From Mobilicoccus pelagius NBRC 104925 (GTDB lineage: Bacteria; Actinomycetota; Actinomycetes; Actinomycetales; Dermatophilaceae): DNA of 64,000 nucleotides. Both the position numbers and the translations under genes were made by a program. How positions within the stretch are numbered: the first letter of the stretch is position 1; each line of letters opens with the position of its first letter. The notes beneath the pieces were generated by a model that was not told the origin of the DNA, ran no database searches, and saw nothing but the letters and a program-made list of their open reading frames with translations. This document shows, one piece after another, positions 44,774-53,373 of the stretch. The stretch is taken from positions 124,001-188,000 of the forward strand of contig NZ_BAFE01000094.1 of the NCBI RefSeq assembly GCF_000247995.1, given 5' to 3'.

Positions 44774-45031
44774 GGCGACCTCGGGGGTTCGATTCGGCAG
44801 TCCCCGGGCGTGGTCGTGACCTCGGACCTGCGGGCTGCGGGTGGTGGACGGGCGCGGCCACGCTCGCACGGCGGACGACGGCGGTGGGGGCACGCGGACG
44901 GCCACCTGTGGACGGCGTCGTACCGCCCACCCGCGCGGCGACGTCGACGGCGAGGTGGACGCCCACGTCGACGGATCGTGAGTCCTGCCGCCACGGGTTT
45001 CCCCGGCGTGCCCACGTGCCCCGGACGCGCG
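44774..45031. other. Intergenic region, nothing recognised
   Basis: Lies between the membrane-protein start and the terminator of the 1147-residue gene. No supported frame, repeat or RNA gene; it presumably holds the membrane-protein promoter. Confidence 0.4.
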
Positions 45032-45068
45032 GCAGGCGCCGGCTCCCTCATGGGGAACCGGCGCCTGC
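45032..45068 (-). terminator. Hairpin after the PEPCK-like gene
   Basis: Arms GCAGGCGCCGG(C)TCCC and GGGGAACCGGCGCCTGC pair over about 15 bases around a short TCAT loop, 25 bases past the stop. Confidence 0.75.
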
Positions 45069-45092
45069 GTGGGGCGGCCGATGCTCGGCGGC

Positions 45093-48000
45093 TCAGAGGG
45101 GCTGGCGCCCCACGGTGCCGACGAGGTTGTGGCGCCATTGCTCGCTCGTGAACTTCTCGACCTCGGCGCGGGCGGCCACGATGCGGGAGTCGATGTCGAG
45201 GCGGGCCGCGGACTCCTCGTTGCCGGGCGTCGCCGCGAACTCCTCGAGGGCGGCCCGTCCGGCGGCGGCGCGGTCGGCGGCGGCCTGCGCCTTGGAGTGG
45301 AGGCGCTCGGCGTACCAGTCGGCGGCGAGGATCGACTCGCGGGTGAACAGCTCGCGAAACTCGGGGCTCTGGAGCGTCCATCCCTCGGCGGAGGTGCCGT
45401 TCGCCATGATCTCGAGCAGTGCCCGCAGCGGCGGGACGGCGAGGGAGATCGTGCCGTCGTCGATGTACGCCTGCGCGACGCGCTTGTGCGTCGTGACGAT
45501 GACGTCGACGGACTCGGCGAACACGACCGGGTCCTGCAGTTCCGGCTGGAGCATCTCGGGCGGGAACACGACGTGCGGGTGGAGGAAGATCCGCCCGAAG
45601 TACGTGCGGGCGAACGCCTGCGTCATGCGGTAGCCGAGGCGGCTCGCGAGGATCGTGCGGCCCTCGTACTCGAAGTCCTCGAGCTTCTCGAGGCAGCCCT
45701 GTTCGACGAGGCGCCGGGCGTCGCGCTCCTCCGGGGTCATGCGGCTGAACACCTCGGGCACGAGGAGGGAGAAGTCGTGGTCGATGCGCATGTGCGGGCC
45801 GACGTAGCCGGCGGCCGACAGCCACCCGTCGTACGTGCCGAGAGCGAACGACAGCAGGGCCGCGTTGAGGTCGAGGACGGCGGGCAGCGGGTTGAACGGG
45901 CCCTTCGTCATCGCGCCCTCGGAGCCGGCGCCGGTGGTCGAGGGGGACTTGCCGGTCATCGAGGAGATGAACTCTGCGAGCAGCTCGGGCGGCTCCATGT
46001 AGTGGAGAGGGTTGTACGCGCACAGCGGCGGCACGCCCGGCTCGGGCGGGTTGTTGCGGCGTCCGGCGGCGACGACGTCGACGGGCAGCGGCAGCTCCTC
46101 CGTCGTGGGGCGGCGGTCCCACAGGTGGGAGGCGAGGTCGGCGACGGCCGTGCCGATGGCGTCGGTGCGGTCGGGACGCTGCTGCAGGTAGCGCGGGTTC
46201 TTGCTCCGCTTGCCGCCGACGAGGCGGGGGTGGGCCGAGCTCACGACGAACGAGGGGCCGCTCGTCGAGTCGGCGAACCGGGCGAGCATCGTGCTCATCG
46301 GGTCGGTGAAGAAGGAGAAGTTCACCGCGTCCTCGCGGAGCTCGGTGACGTCCCCACGGGTGAGCGGCTCGAAGTTCGAGAGGAACGTGTCGGGCCGGGT
46401 GAGGTCGCGTTCCGTCTGCTTGTCGTAACCGCGGTTGATCGCCTCGTCGGGACGCTGGAAGAGGAGCTGTTCGCAGTTCTCGACGAGCTTGTACGAGCGG
46501 TTCGGGTCGCGACCGAGGAGGGTGCCGGGGACGACGGTGGAGGCGGTGATGTCGTCCTCGGTCTGCACCTTGACGGCCGGGTGGAAGTCGTGACGCAGCC
46601 CGAACAGGCGCCACGAGCCGTCCTGCTCGAAGCCGACGCGGAGCATGTTGACGGTGATCTTGCCGTCGTCGACGCGGAGGTTGTTGCCCTTGCGGCCGTT
46701 GATGACGCCGACGGTGAAGTGGCCGCGCCAGTCCTCGCCCCACTCGGGCCGGTGGAACCGCTTGACGACGTAGACGAGTTCGCGGATGTGGGCCGGGATG
46801 GACTCGAGCCACGCGTTGTACTCGGGCGTGTAGTCCTCGGACGGGGTGAGGAGCTTGATGACCGACCCGATCGAGCGGGACTCCGCGAGGATCGGGCGGT
46901 GGTCGGTGCGGCGCTCCGGGTCGAGGAACCGGTCGGAGTAGTCGCCGCCGACGATGCGGGCGACCTCGTCGAGGTCGGCGTCGATGTCGGGCGCGTAGGC
47001 GTCGCCGCCGATGATCGCGTCGGTGATCGCCTTGGAGATCTCGGACTTGCCGCCGCCGGAGACCGTCGCGGGCTTGTGGCACGACGTGACGGCGGGGGCG
47101 GTGCCGACGAGGGTCCAGTGGGTGCGGTCGGACGTCGACTGGACCATCTGGACGCGGTATCCGTTGGGGCTCATGTAGATCCGGTCGGCGCGCAGGCGGA
47201 TCGACCCCTCGGAGCCGTTGGGGTTGGTCCACGTCGCGGAGAGGTCGCGCAGCGAGTAGTGCGTGTTCGCGGGCACGAGGACGACGTTCGGCAGCTGCGT
47301 GTCGACCGCGTGCCCCTCGGCGGCGCGACGGAATCGGTCGGGGTCGCGGGCGAGGACCTCCGCGAGGGTGTAGTCGTCGCCGCAGGACTTCTCGTGGTAC
47401 CGCCGGCCGAGGTCGTACGCGGCGTAGACGAGCGCGCCGCCGGCGTGCTCCTCCTCGGCGTTGCCGAAGAGGTTGGCCGAGTAGGAGATCTGCGACTTGA
47501 CCTCCTTCTTGCAGTAGCCGAAGTAGTTGTCGGCGATGACCGTGACGATGACGCCGCGCTCGTCGCGGGCGCACACCTTGAAGGCCTGCCCGCCGTTGTA
47601 GCGCTCGTCCTCGGTGTCCCAGCACATGCCGTCGCGGCGCTGACGTTCGGTGGCCTCGCTCGTGTGGGGGAGGCCGAGTTCCTTCTTCGTCAGCGAGGTG
47701 AGGTGGGGCGCGAGGACGACGAGGCCCGTGTGCCCGGTCCACGTGGCGGGCGCGAGGGAGGCGTCGTTCTCGGGCAGGTGCGGGTCGCCGGCGTTGCCGA
47801 AGATGCCCTCGACGAAGTCGAGGTTCGCGACGAGGCCGCCGGGGACGACGAACCGCGTCTCCATGCGCTTCTCCGGCACCCAGCCGGGCACCTCGGGGGC
47901 GACGAGGGGGCGGAGCAGCAGCGACACGAAGCAGCCGATGCCCTCGTCCTGGTTGCCCGTGTAGGGGAGGAGCAGGTCGGCCTCGGGCGGGCGGAAGGCG

Positions 48001-48536
48001 AGCTCGAGGAGTCGCGCGAACACGGGCTTGGGCACGGCGATCTTGTCGTCGGGGATGGGCAGCCCACCCTCGGCGATGTGGAACACGCCCGCCGTGGTGC
48101 GGCGGTCGTTCGCCGGGTTGTGGAGCACGCCGTTGGCGAGGCGGTAGGAACTCAGCAGCGGCGAGGTGAACGTGTCGCCGTCGTGCGGCAGGGAGAGCTC
48201 GCGGGCGAGACCGGGCTCGTCGAGGATGAGCGTCCGGCGGGGGAGGCCGGGGGTGACGCCGGTGTCGGCGAGGTAGTCGTCGAGCCAGGACTGGATGCGG
48301 CCATCGGTGGCGCAGAGCCGTTCGGAGAGACGACGGTTGAGTTCCCGCTCGCGGGCGAGGATCGGACGCATGAGGCGACCGGTGTCGGTGTCGTCGAACC
48401 CGGGCGTGGGGTACCCGGCCTGCGCGAGTCGCAGATCGATGGCGACCCGGCGGGACTCCGGGACGGCCGAGGCGGTGTCGCCCGGTCGCGGGTCCTGCGG
48501 CGTCGAGGCGTCGGGGTCGGTGGTGGACGTGGCCAT
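45093..48536 (-). CDS. Probable PPi-dependent phosphoenolpyruvate carboxykinase
   Basis: 1147-residue soluble protein without membrane segments. A PEPCK-like kinase loop appears as TVSGGGKSEISKAI (about 491-504), preceded by VVLVPANTHYSLRDLSATW and followed by VDDGKITVNMLRVGF (about 627-641) and LRHDFHPAVKVQTEDDITAS. Size (about 128 kDa) and loop fit the PPi-type PEPCK family described from Propionibacterium and Entamoeba. That family makes PEP + PPi-linked CO2 exchange with oxaloacetate and is often left as hypothetical protein. AGGAGG lies 7 bases before the ATG. Nearby PPDK and malic enzyme support a PEP/oxaloacetate/malate role. The assignment is from memory of family features, not a search. 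Confidence 0.75.
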   Translation of the reverse strand: MATSTTDPDASTPQDPRPGDTASAVPESRRVAIDLRLAQAGYPTPGFDDTDTGRLMRPILARERELNRRLSERLCATDGRIQSWLDDYLADTGVTPGLPRRTLILDEPGLARELSLPHDGDTFTSPLLSSYRLANGVLHNPANDRRTTAGVFHIAEGGLPIPDDKIAVPKPVFARLLELAFRPPEADLLLPYTGNQDEGIGCFVSLLLRPLVAPEVPGWVPEKRMETRFVVPGGLVANLDFVEGIFGNAGDPHLPENDASLAPATWTGHTGLVVLAPHLTSLTKKELGLPHTSEATERQRRDGMCWDTEDERYNGGQAFKVCARDERGVIVTVIADNYFGYCKKEVKSQISYSANLFGNAEEEHAGGALVYAAYDLGRRYHEKSCGDDYTLAEVLARDPDRFRRAAEGHAVDTQLPNVVLVPANTHYSLRDLSATWTNPNGSEGSIRLRADRIYMSPNGYRVQMVQSTSDRTHWTLVGTAPAVTSCHKPATVSGGGKSEISKAITDAIIGGDAYAPDIDADLDEVARIVGGDYSDRFLDPERRTDHRPILAESRSIGSVIKLLTPSEDYTPEYNAWLESIPAHIRELVYVVKRFHRPEWGEDWRGHFTVGVINGRKGNNLRVDDGKITVNMLRVGFEQDGSWRLFGLRHDFHPAVKVQTEDDITASTVVPGTLLGRDPNRSYKLVENCEQLLFQRPDEAINRGYDKQTERDLTRPDTFLSNFEPLTRGDVTELREDAVNFSFFTDPMSTMLARFADSTSGPSFVVSSAHPRLVGGKRSKNPRYLQQRPDRTDAIGTAVADLASHLWDRRPTTEELPLPVDVVAAGRRNNPPEPGVPPLCAYNPLHYMEPPELLAEFISSMTGKSPSTTGAGSEGAMTKGPFNPLPAVLDLNAALLSFALGTYDGWLSAAGYVGPHMRIDHDFSLLVPEVFSRMTPEERDARRLVEQGCLEKLEDFEYEGRTILASRLGYRMTQAFARTYFGRIFLHPHVVFPPEMLQPELQDPVVFAESVDVIVTTHKRVAQAYIDDGTISLAVPPLRALLEIMANGTSAEGWTLQSPEFRELFTRESILAADWYAERLHSKAQAAADRAAAGRAALEEFAATPGNEESAARLDIDSRIVAARAEVEKFTSEQWRHNLVGTVGRQPL

Positions 48537-49116
48537 GAGTCACCCTCCTGCGCGCCGCAGACGTGGTGGTCCTGGCCCCCGCCCCTGCAGACACGCCAGT
48601 GCGTCGGTCCGTGCCGGGGCTCGGGATCGGTTGGTGCGGGAGGCGCCGACCCGGGTGTGCCGGGCCGATCCCGGTGACCGGCATCTGGCTTCACGACCAT
48701 GCTATCGACCGGGTGCGCTTCGGTCCCGGCGCGGTGCCGACGAGGTGGGCCGGTCGGGTGCGTCACCCGAGTGGCGGTGAGCGGCGGACGGGCGACGGAC
48801 GTGGGCGACTCCTCCCCCGAGGGTCGTCCCACGTCCGTCACCTGCGGCGTCCGTGCGCCTGTGCGTCGTCCCCGGCCGACCGCGTCCTCCCCATGACACC
48901 CGCGGCGGCCGTCCCCACGGCCGTTCCCTTCGTCCGCGACGGTGCCGTCCCCACGGCGTCATCGCTCCGGCCACGCCCCCGTGGTCGACGTCGGACGTCC
49001 TCCGCGGTCCTCCCCAGGACCGCGTCGGTGCACCGACTGTATCGACCGTCCAGGTGGGCATTCAAGACGAACGACCTGCTCAGAGGTGGTGTTGCATACG
49101 GTGGCGCGAATGACTC
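48537..49116. other. Intergenic region upstream of the PEPCK-like gene
   Basis: No supported gene. An imperfect inverted repeat at 48794-48849 (GACGGACGTGGG(c)GAC and GTCGTCCCACGTCCGTC, 23-base loop) lies about 260 bases before the start codon. It could be a leader structure or a remnant terminator. The rest is featureless at this level. Confidence 0.45.
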
Positions 49117-49144
49117 GGCCCCACACCGGATCCGGTGTGGGGCC
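49117..49144 (-). terminator. Perfect palindrome terminator after peptide deformylase
   Basis: A 28-base perfect palindrome with 14-base arms (GGCCCCACACCGGA and complement) starts 9 bases after the stop. With no spacer the hairpin must open about 4 bases for its loop. Confidence 0.8.
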
Positions 49145-49153
49145 GCCGTGCGG

Positions 49154-49858
49154 TCACTTGCCGAGCTCGGCCGCCTTGGCGTCCCACTCGTCCCAGATCT
49201 CCTGCTTGTACTGCTCCATCTCGGCGAGGGCGACCTTGCGGCCCTTCTCACCGAGGTGGTCGACGTAGAGGATCCCGTCGAGGTGATCGGTCTCATGGAG
49301 GAAGCAGCGGGCGAGGAGGCCGGTGCCCTCGAGGCGCAGGGGGTTGCCGCGCTGGTCGAAGCCGCGGACGACGGCGTAGTCGGCGCGGGCGAGGTCGTAC
49401 CCGCCGCCGGGGACCGAGAGGCACCCCTCCCAGCCCGACTGTCGACCGGCGACGTCGACGGGGAGGTCCTCGATGACGGGGTTGCACACGTGTCCGACGT
49501 GCCGCACGTCGTACTTGTCGGTGCAGTCGTAGACGAACACGGCGAGGTCGACGCCGACCTGCGTCGCCGCGAGGCCCGCACCGCTCGCCACGGCGTTCGT
49601 CGCGAACATGTCGTTGACGAGCTCCCGCAGCTCCTTCGTGCCGAACTCCGTGACCGGGCGGGTGGGGCGGTGGAGCACGTCCTCGCCGATGACGGTGATC
49701 CGGCGACGCTTGCCACGCTTCACCTCGGGCAGGATGTCGGGCAGACGGTCGACGGGCACCCCGTCGAGACGCGGACGCCGGTCCACGACCGGACGCTCCG
49801 ACTTGGGCCGACGCACGAACGAACCGAGACCACCGAAAGCCGACATGCGGGCCATCAT
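49154..49858 (-). CDS. def: Peptide deformylase
   Basis: 234-residue metalloenzyme removing the formyl group from nascent proteins. All three motifs are present: GAGLAATQVG (about 95-104), EGCLSVPGG with the metal Cys (about 143-151), and the metal-binding HETDHLDG (about 188-195). It carries an N-terminal extension of about 50 residues, and the C-terminal helix is lysine-rich. The start is uncertain among three Met within six codons, all with weak ribosome binding sites. Confidence 0.95.
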   Translation of the reverse strand: MMARMSAFGGLGSFVRRPKSERPVVDRRPRLDGVPVDRLPDILPEVKRGKRRRITVIGEDVLHRPTRPVTEFGTKELRELVNDMFATNAVASGAGLAATQVGVDLAVFVYDCTDKYDVRHVGHVCNPVIEDLPVDVAGRQSGWEGCLSVPGGGYDLARADYAVVRGFDQRGNPLRLEGTGLLARCFLHETDHLDGILYVDHLGEKGRKVALAEMEQYKQEIWDEWDAKAAELGK

Positions 49859-49940
49859 CGCGCAGTCCGCCCGCCCGGTGGAAACCGCATCCGCCGTTCC
49901 CGTGCACCGGCGGCGACGGTCACCGGATGCGACGACGACG

Positions 49941-49965
49941 CCCCCGCACCGATGCGGTGCGGGGG
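49941..49965 (-). terminator. Hairpin after the quinone oxidoreductase
   Basis: CCCCCGCACC and GGTGCGGGGG arms (10 bases, 5-base loop) lie 20 bases past the stop. Confidence 0.8.
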
Positions 49966-49984
49966 CGGCGTCCGTCGTGGGGCG

Positions 49985-50962
49985 TCAGACCGTGAGGAGC
50001 ACCTTGCCGATGTGGCTGGACTCGTCGAGGATCCGGTGCGCGTCGCGGACGTCCGCCAGCGGCAGCGTCGTGTGGACGATGGGGCGGACCTCGCCGGACT
50101 CGACGAGGGGCCACACGTGCTTACGGACGGCGGCGACGATCTCCGCCTTCTCCTCCAGCGGCCGGGCGCGCAGGGAGGTCGCGTGCACGGCGCCGCGCTT
50201 CGTGAGGAGCTTGCCGATGTGGAGCTCGCCCTTGACGCCGCCCTGCATGCCGATGACGACGAGGCGCCCGCCGGTGGCGAGGGCGTCGACGTTGCGGGGG
50301 AGGTACTTCGCGCCGATGACGTCGAGGATGACGTCGGCGCCGTGGCCGTCCGTCGCGTCCTTGAGCGCCTGGACGAAGTCCTGTTCCTTGTAGTCGATGA
50401 GGATGTCGGCGCCGAGCTCGCGGCACGCCTCGAGCTTCTCACGCGACCCGGCGGTGACGGCGACGCGCGCGCCGAGGGCGTGGGCGAGCTGGATCGCCAT
50501 CGTGCCGATGCCGCTGCCGCCGCCGTGGACGAGGAGCGTCTCGCCGCGCTCGAGTCCGCACGTCATGAAGACGTTGGACCACACGGTGCTCGCCACCTCG
50601 GGCAGGGCAGCGGCGTCGACGAGGGAGACACCCGCCGGGATCGGCAGGAGCTGCCCTGCGGGAACGGCGACCTTCTCGGCGTACCCGCCGCCGACGAGCA
50701 GCGCGCACACCTCGTCGCCGACGGACCACCCCTCGATGCCCTCGCCCAGTGCGCTGATGCGCCCGCTCACCTCGAGGCCGGGGTAGGGGGAGGAGCCGGG
50801 CGGCGGGTCGTAGTGCCCCTGCCGCTGCAGCAGGTCGGCGCGGTTGACGCCTGCGGCGACGACGTCGACGAGCACCTCGCCCGGCTTCGGCGTGGGGTCC
50901 TCGACCTCGGCCACGACGAGCGCGTCGAGATCTCCGGGTTCGGGAATGGTGACGGCCTTCAT
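49985..50962 (-). CDS. NAD(P)H-quinone oxidoreductase (PIG3/zinc-free MDR family)
   Basis: 325-residue medium-chain reductase. It lacks the zinc Cys/His set and has GVNRADLLQRQGHYDPPPG (about 38-56), typical of PIG3/TP53I3-like quinone oxidoreductases. YPGLEVSGRI, the nucleotide motif VHGGGSGIGTMAIQLA (about 145-160) and GAKYLPRNVDALATGGRLV follow. It reduces quinones with NADPH in the cytoplasm, probably one electron at a time. The ATG at 50962 has AAGGAG 5 bases upstream. Confidence 0.92.
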   Translation of the reverse strand: MKAVTIPEPGDLDALVVAEVEDPTPKPGEVLVDVVAAGVNRADLLQRQGHYDPPPGSSPYPGLEVSGRISALGEGIEGWSVGDEVCALLVGGGYAEKVAVPAGQLLPIPAGVSLVDAAALPEVASTVWSNVFMTCGLERGETLLVHGGGSGIGTMAIQLAHALGARVAVTAGSREKLEACRELGADILIDYKEQDFVQALKDATDGHGADVILDVIGAKYLPRNVDALATGGRLVVIGMQGGVKGELHIGKLLTKRGAVHATSLRARPLEEKAEIVAAVRKHVWPLVESGEVRPIVHTTLPLADVRDAHRILDESSHIGKVLLTV

Positions 50963-51026
50963 GGCTTCTCCTTCCGCCGCGACTCGCGCGGACTGACGGA
51001 TCGATGGGCTCACCCGATCGTCGACC

Positions 51027-51722
51027 CTATCGGGCACGACCCGTGCTGCCGAGGGTCGGTTCGTGGTCGTCGGGGCGTCGTCCCGCGCCATCGTCGTCGT
51101 CCATGGCGCGGTCGTCGTGCAGCCGACGTGCGCGGTCGAGGTCGTCGGGGGTGTCGACGTCGAGGGTCGAGCAGGGGGCGACGGCGACCTGGGCGAGGCG
51201 CAGCGAGGCGACGGTGCGGTGGACGCCGCTGCCGGCCGGGTCGGCGGGGATCACCCCGCGGAGGGCGCCCGTGCGGTAGGCGGCGAGCAGGGGCTGGCCG
51301 CGGCCGTCGGTCTGGGCAGCCATGACGCCGTCGACGGACTCGGGTGCCTCGACGAGGGCCACCACGGTGCGACGTGCGGCGTCGGCGGCGAACGGCTGGT
51401 CCCCGGCGAGGACGGCGACGATCGGGGTGTCGACGAGCACCAGTCCGGCCGCGAGTCCCGCGACGGGCCCGCCGAGCGCAGGCCGCTCGCGTGCCCACGC
51501 GACCTCGCGGCACACCGGGCGTTCCTCGCCCACACAGACGACACTCCACTCCCGCGGCAGGTCGGTGAGCAGGGCCTCGAGGACGCTGCCCCCGCCGAGC
51601 GGGCTGGCGGTCTTGTCGCCCCCACCCATCCGCGCGGACGTGCCGCCGCAGAGGACGACGGCCGTCACCTGTGGCCCGGCGGTGTCGGGCGGGGCCGAGG
51701 CGTCGGGCGGGGTGGAGATCAC
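51027..51722 (-). CDS. mobA: MobA-like molybdenum cofactor guanylyltransferase
   Basis: 231-residue nucleotidyltransferase. The signature VVLCGGTSARMGGGDKTASPLGG (seen from about residue 20; LCGGxSxRMGxxK-type loop) binds GTP. LAGDQPF with the metal Asp and GRGQPLLAAYRTG complete the MobA pattern. It attaches GMP to Mo-molybdopterin, the step needed for the bisMGD cofactor of NarG. GTG start 51722 overlaps the stop of the preceding small membrane gene. The C-terminus is acidic/Arg-rich. Confidence 0.8.
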   Translation of the reverse strand: MISTPPDASAPPDTAGPQVTAVVLCGGTSARMGGGDKTASPLGGGSVLEALLTDLPREWSVVCVGEERPVCREVAWARERPALGGPVAGLAAGLVLVDTPIVAVLAGDQPFAADAARRTVVALVEAPESVDGVMAAQTDGRGQPLLAAYRTGALRGVIPADPAGSGVHRTVASLRLAQVAVAPCSTLDVDTPDDLDRARRLHDDRAMDDDDGAGRRPDDHEPTLGSTGRAR

Positions 51723-52162
51723 GGGATCTGAACCGGACTGTGCCGCGGGGCGCGGGGCGCGGGGCGCGGGGCGCGGGCGGTGAGGAGCAGCGCCTGACGG
51801 CCCATGTTGTGGGCGAGCGCCGCCGACACGCCCCATACGACGCAGACCGGCGTGACGAGGAGCGCCGCGACGTACATCCACGGTGGGAAGACGAGCGCCA
51901 CCGGCAACCCCACGAACAGGACGAGTGCGGCGGTGATCGCGGCGCCGGGGAGGCTCGCGTAGGCGAGGCCGACCGGGCCGAGGAACAATGCGAGCGTCCC
52001 GGCGAGCAGCACGGACTTGCGTCGCGGCAGGACGACGTGCTGCCGCGACGTCGTGGCGGGCGGCACGGTCGGCGTCGGGCGCGGGGCCGTACGGACCCGG
52101 TCCTGCGGTGCGGCCGGGTGCGGTTCGCCGAACGGCGGGATGGGGGCCTGATAACCCGTCAT
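51719..52162 (-). CDS. Small membrane protein, paralogue 2 (coupled to mobA)
   Basis: 147-residue protein with a Pro/Thr-rich cytoplasmic start and three hydrophobic helices (about 50-115). RRKSVLLAGTLALFLGPVGLAYASLPGA closely mirrors the protein upstream (seen in two parts: KSVLLAGTLALFLGP and VGLAYASLPGA). The C-terminus is Pro/Arg-rich and encoded by G/C heptamer repeats. It starts 2 bases after the paralogue's stop and its own stop overlaps the mobA GTG. The pair belongs to a widespread FLGP-type membrane family of unknown role. Confidence 0.75.
   Translation of the reverse strand: MTGYQAPIPPFGEPHPAAPQDRVRTAPRPTPTVPPATTSRQHVVLPRRKSVLLAGTLALFLGPVGLAYASLPGAAITAALVLFVGLPVALVFPPWMYVAALLVTPVCVVWGVSAALAHNMGRQALLLTARAPRPAPRAPRHSPVQIP
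51747..51778 (+). repeat. G4-forming tandem repeat GGGGCGC
   Basis: Four GGGG tracts separated by CGC (51747, 51754, 51761, 51768) and a further GGG form a textbook G-quadruplex motif on the + strand. That is the template strand of the minus-strand operon, 25 bases before the mobA start. Confidence 0.75.
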
Positions 52163-52164
52163 CG

Positions 52165-52458
52165 TCACCAACCCCGCACCGAGGCGAGCAGACGCTCACG
52201 CTCGTTGCGACGGTGACCGGCCCAGACGCCCCAGATCATGCACAACGGCCACATGACGGCGAGGCCGTGGCCGAGCGTGAGGACGCCGATGATCGTCGTG
52301 AGCACCGACATGAGGAGGAACCCGGGGATCGTCGTGTAGATCATGCCGAGCGGCCCGAGGAAGAACGTGAGCAGCGCCGAGAGCAGCAGCGACTTGCGCG
52401 GCGGCGGGGTACCGAGAGTCGTGACCGACGGGACGCGGTAGGAGTCGAGGGGAGTCAT
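52165..52458 (-). CDS. Small membrane protein, paralogue 1
   Basis: 97-residue protein with two to three hydrophobic helices: KSLLLSALLTFFLGPLGMIY, LLMSVLTTIIGVLTLGHG and MWPLCMIWGVWAGHRRN. It is the family-typical short form. AGGAGG lies 6 bases before ATG 52458. First gene of a coupled three-gene unit with its paralogue and mobA. Confidence 0.8.
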   Translation of the reverse strand: MTPLDSYRVPSVTTLGTPPPRKSLLLSALLTFFLGPLGMIYTTIPGFLLMSVLTTIIGVLTLGHGLAVMWPLCMIWGVWAGHRRNERERLLASVRGW

Positions 52459-52755
52459 GTCTGCCTCCTGAGGGCGGCCCACGAGGCGTGGGCGTTCGCC
52501 CATGACAACGCCGTGCAGGCCCCGGACGTTCCCTGCCGTGGGCACCAGGAGGGCACGAGGAGGGCAGGGCCGGCGGAGATGAACCGTCGGTACGACGGAC
52601 TGTGCGGGCCGGTCAGGGCGCGAAGGTCTGTGACCAGGGGCGATGCGGGGGTCGTGTCGACGTCGCCGGAACGAACTCGTCGTTCCGGCGGTTGGGGGTA
52701 CGACGAGATCGGTGGCGCCGGGTGGGCGTGCGGCGCGACGGGGCAGGACGGCGGC
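52459..52755. other. Intergenic region with a hairpin
   Basis: No gene is supported. A hairpin at 52664-52690 (CGCCGGAACGA and TCGTTCCGGCG, 5-base loop) has a perfect 11-base stem. It may be a second terminator for the thioesterase gene or an operator for the small membrane protein unit. Confidence 0.45.
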
Positions 52756-52782
52756 GGCGCCCCGGTCGGTGACCGGGGCGCC
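52756..52782 (-). terminator. Hairpin after the thioesterase gene
   Basis: Perfect 12-base arms GGCGCCCCGGTC and GACCGGGGCGCC with a GGT loop, 58 bases past the stop. Confidence 0.7.
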
Positions 52783-52840
52783 ATGAGCACCGAGCGGCCG
52801 ATCCGCCTCCCGCGGTGGACGCGTGGCGCGCCCCGGGGGA

Positions 52841-53239
52841 TCAGTCGTGGGACTTCTCGATGATCGTGAAGGTGCCGACGCCGTGGGCGATGGCGGCGTC
52901 GTCGGAGGCGCGGGTGATGTCGGCCTCGACGAGGACGAGTTTGCCGCCGCGCTTGCGCACCTCGGCGCTGGAGCGGAGCTCGTCGCCCTTCTTCGCGCCT
53001 TCGAGGTAGGTGACGGTCATCGACACGGTGACGGTCGACTGGTCCTCCTCGAGCCCGTCGCGGACGGCGTCGCCCATCGTCGCGTCGAGCATCGTCGCGA
53101 CGACGCCGCCGTGGAGGCCGCCGTTGATGTTGATGAGATCGTCGGTGACGGTGAGCGCGCGGCCCGCGTCGTCGCCGGGGCGGAGTGCCTCGTCGGGGGA
53201 AACGCCGGTGATGCCGAGTCGTTCGGGGAAGGTCGTCAT
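52841..53239 (-). CDS. PaaI-family hotdog thioesterase
   Basis: 132-residue single hotdog domain with the PaaI/YdiI-type active-site segment LININGGLHGGVVATMLDATMG (seen as NINGGLHGGVVATMLD, about 37-52; catalytic Asp in the helix). TVSMTVTYLEGAKKGDEL and a C-terminal strand follow. It hydrolyses acyl- or aryl-CoA thioesters; the substrate is not clear. It stands alone. Confidence 0.88.
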   Translation of the reverse strand: MTTFPERLGITGVSPDEALRPGDDAGRALTVTDDLININGGLHGGVVATMLDATMGDAVRDGLEEDQSTVTVSMTVTYLEGAKKGDELRSSAEVRKRGGKLVLVEADITRASDDAAIAHGVGTFTIIEKSHD

Positions 53240-53373
53240 GGCTCTCGTCTACCCGCTCGGCGGCGCTCGAATCACGGTGGTGCCGGCGGGGGTCGGTCGT
53301 GAGATCGGGGTTGGGAGGTCGCTCTCGGACACGGGTCCTTCCCGCGAGCCGCAGCGCCTAGGACCATCGGGCC

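Noticed and set aside
44785-44810. tRNA T-loop-like GTTCGATTC string
   Set aside because: Flanking bases do not form a T stem, acceptor stem or anticodon arm.
44464-48684. 1406-codon and 1202-codon open frames over the PEPCK-like gene
   Set aside because: Both are frame shadows with Arg/Pro- or Val/Glu/Gly-dominated composition; the 1147-residue frame has a proper ribosome binding site and real motifs.
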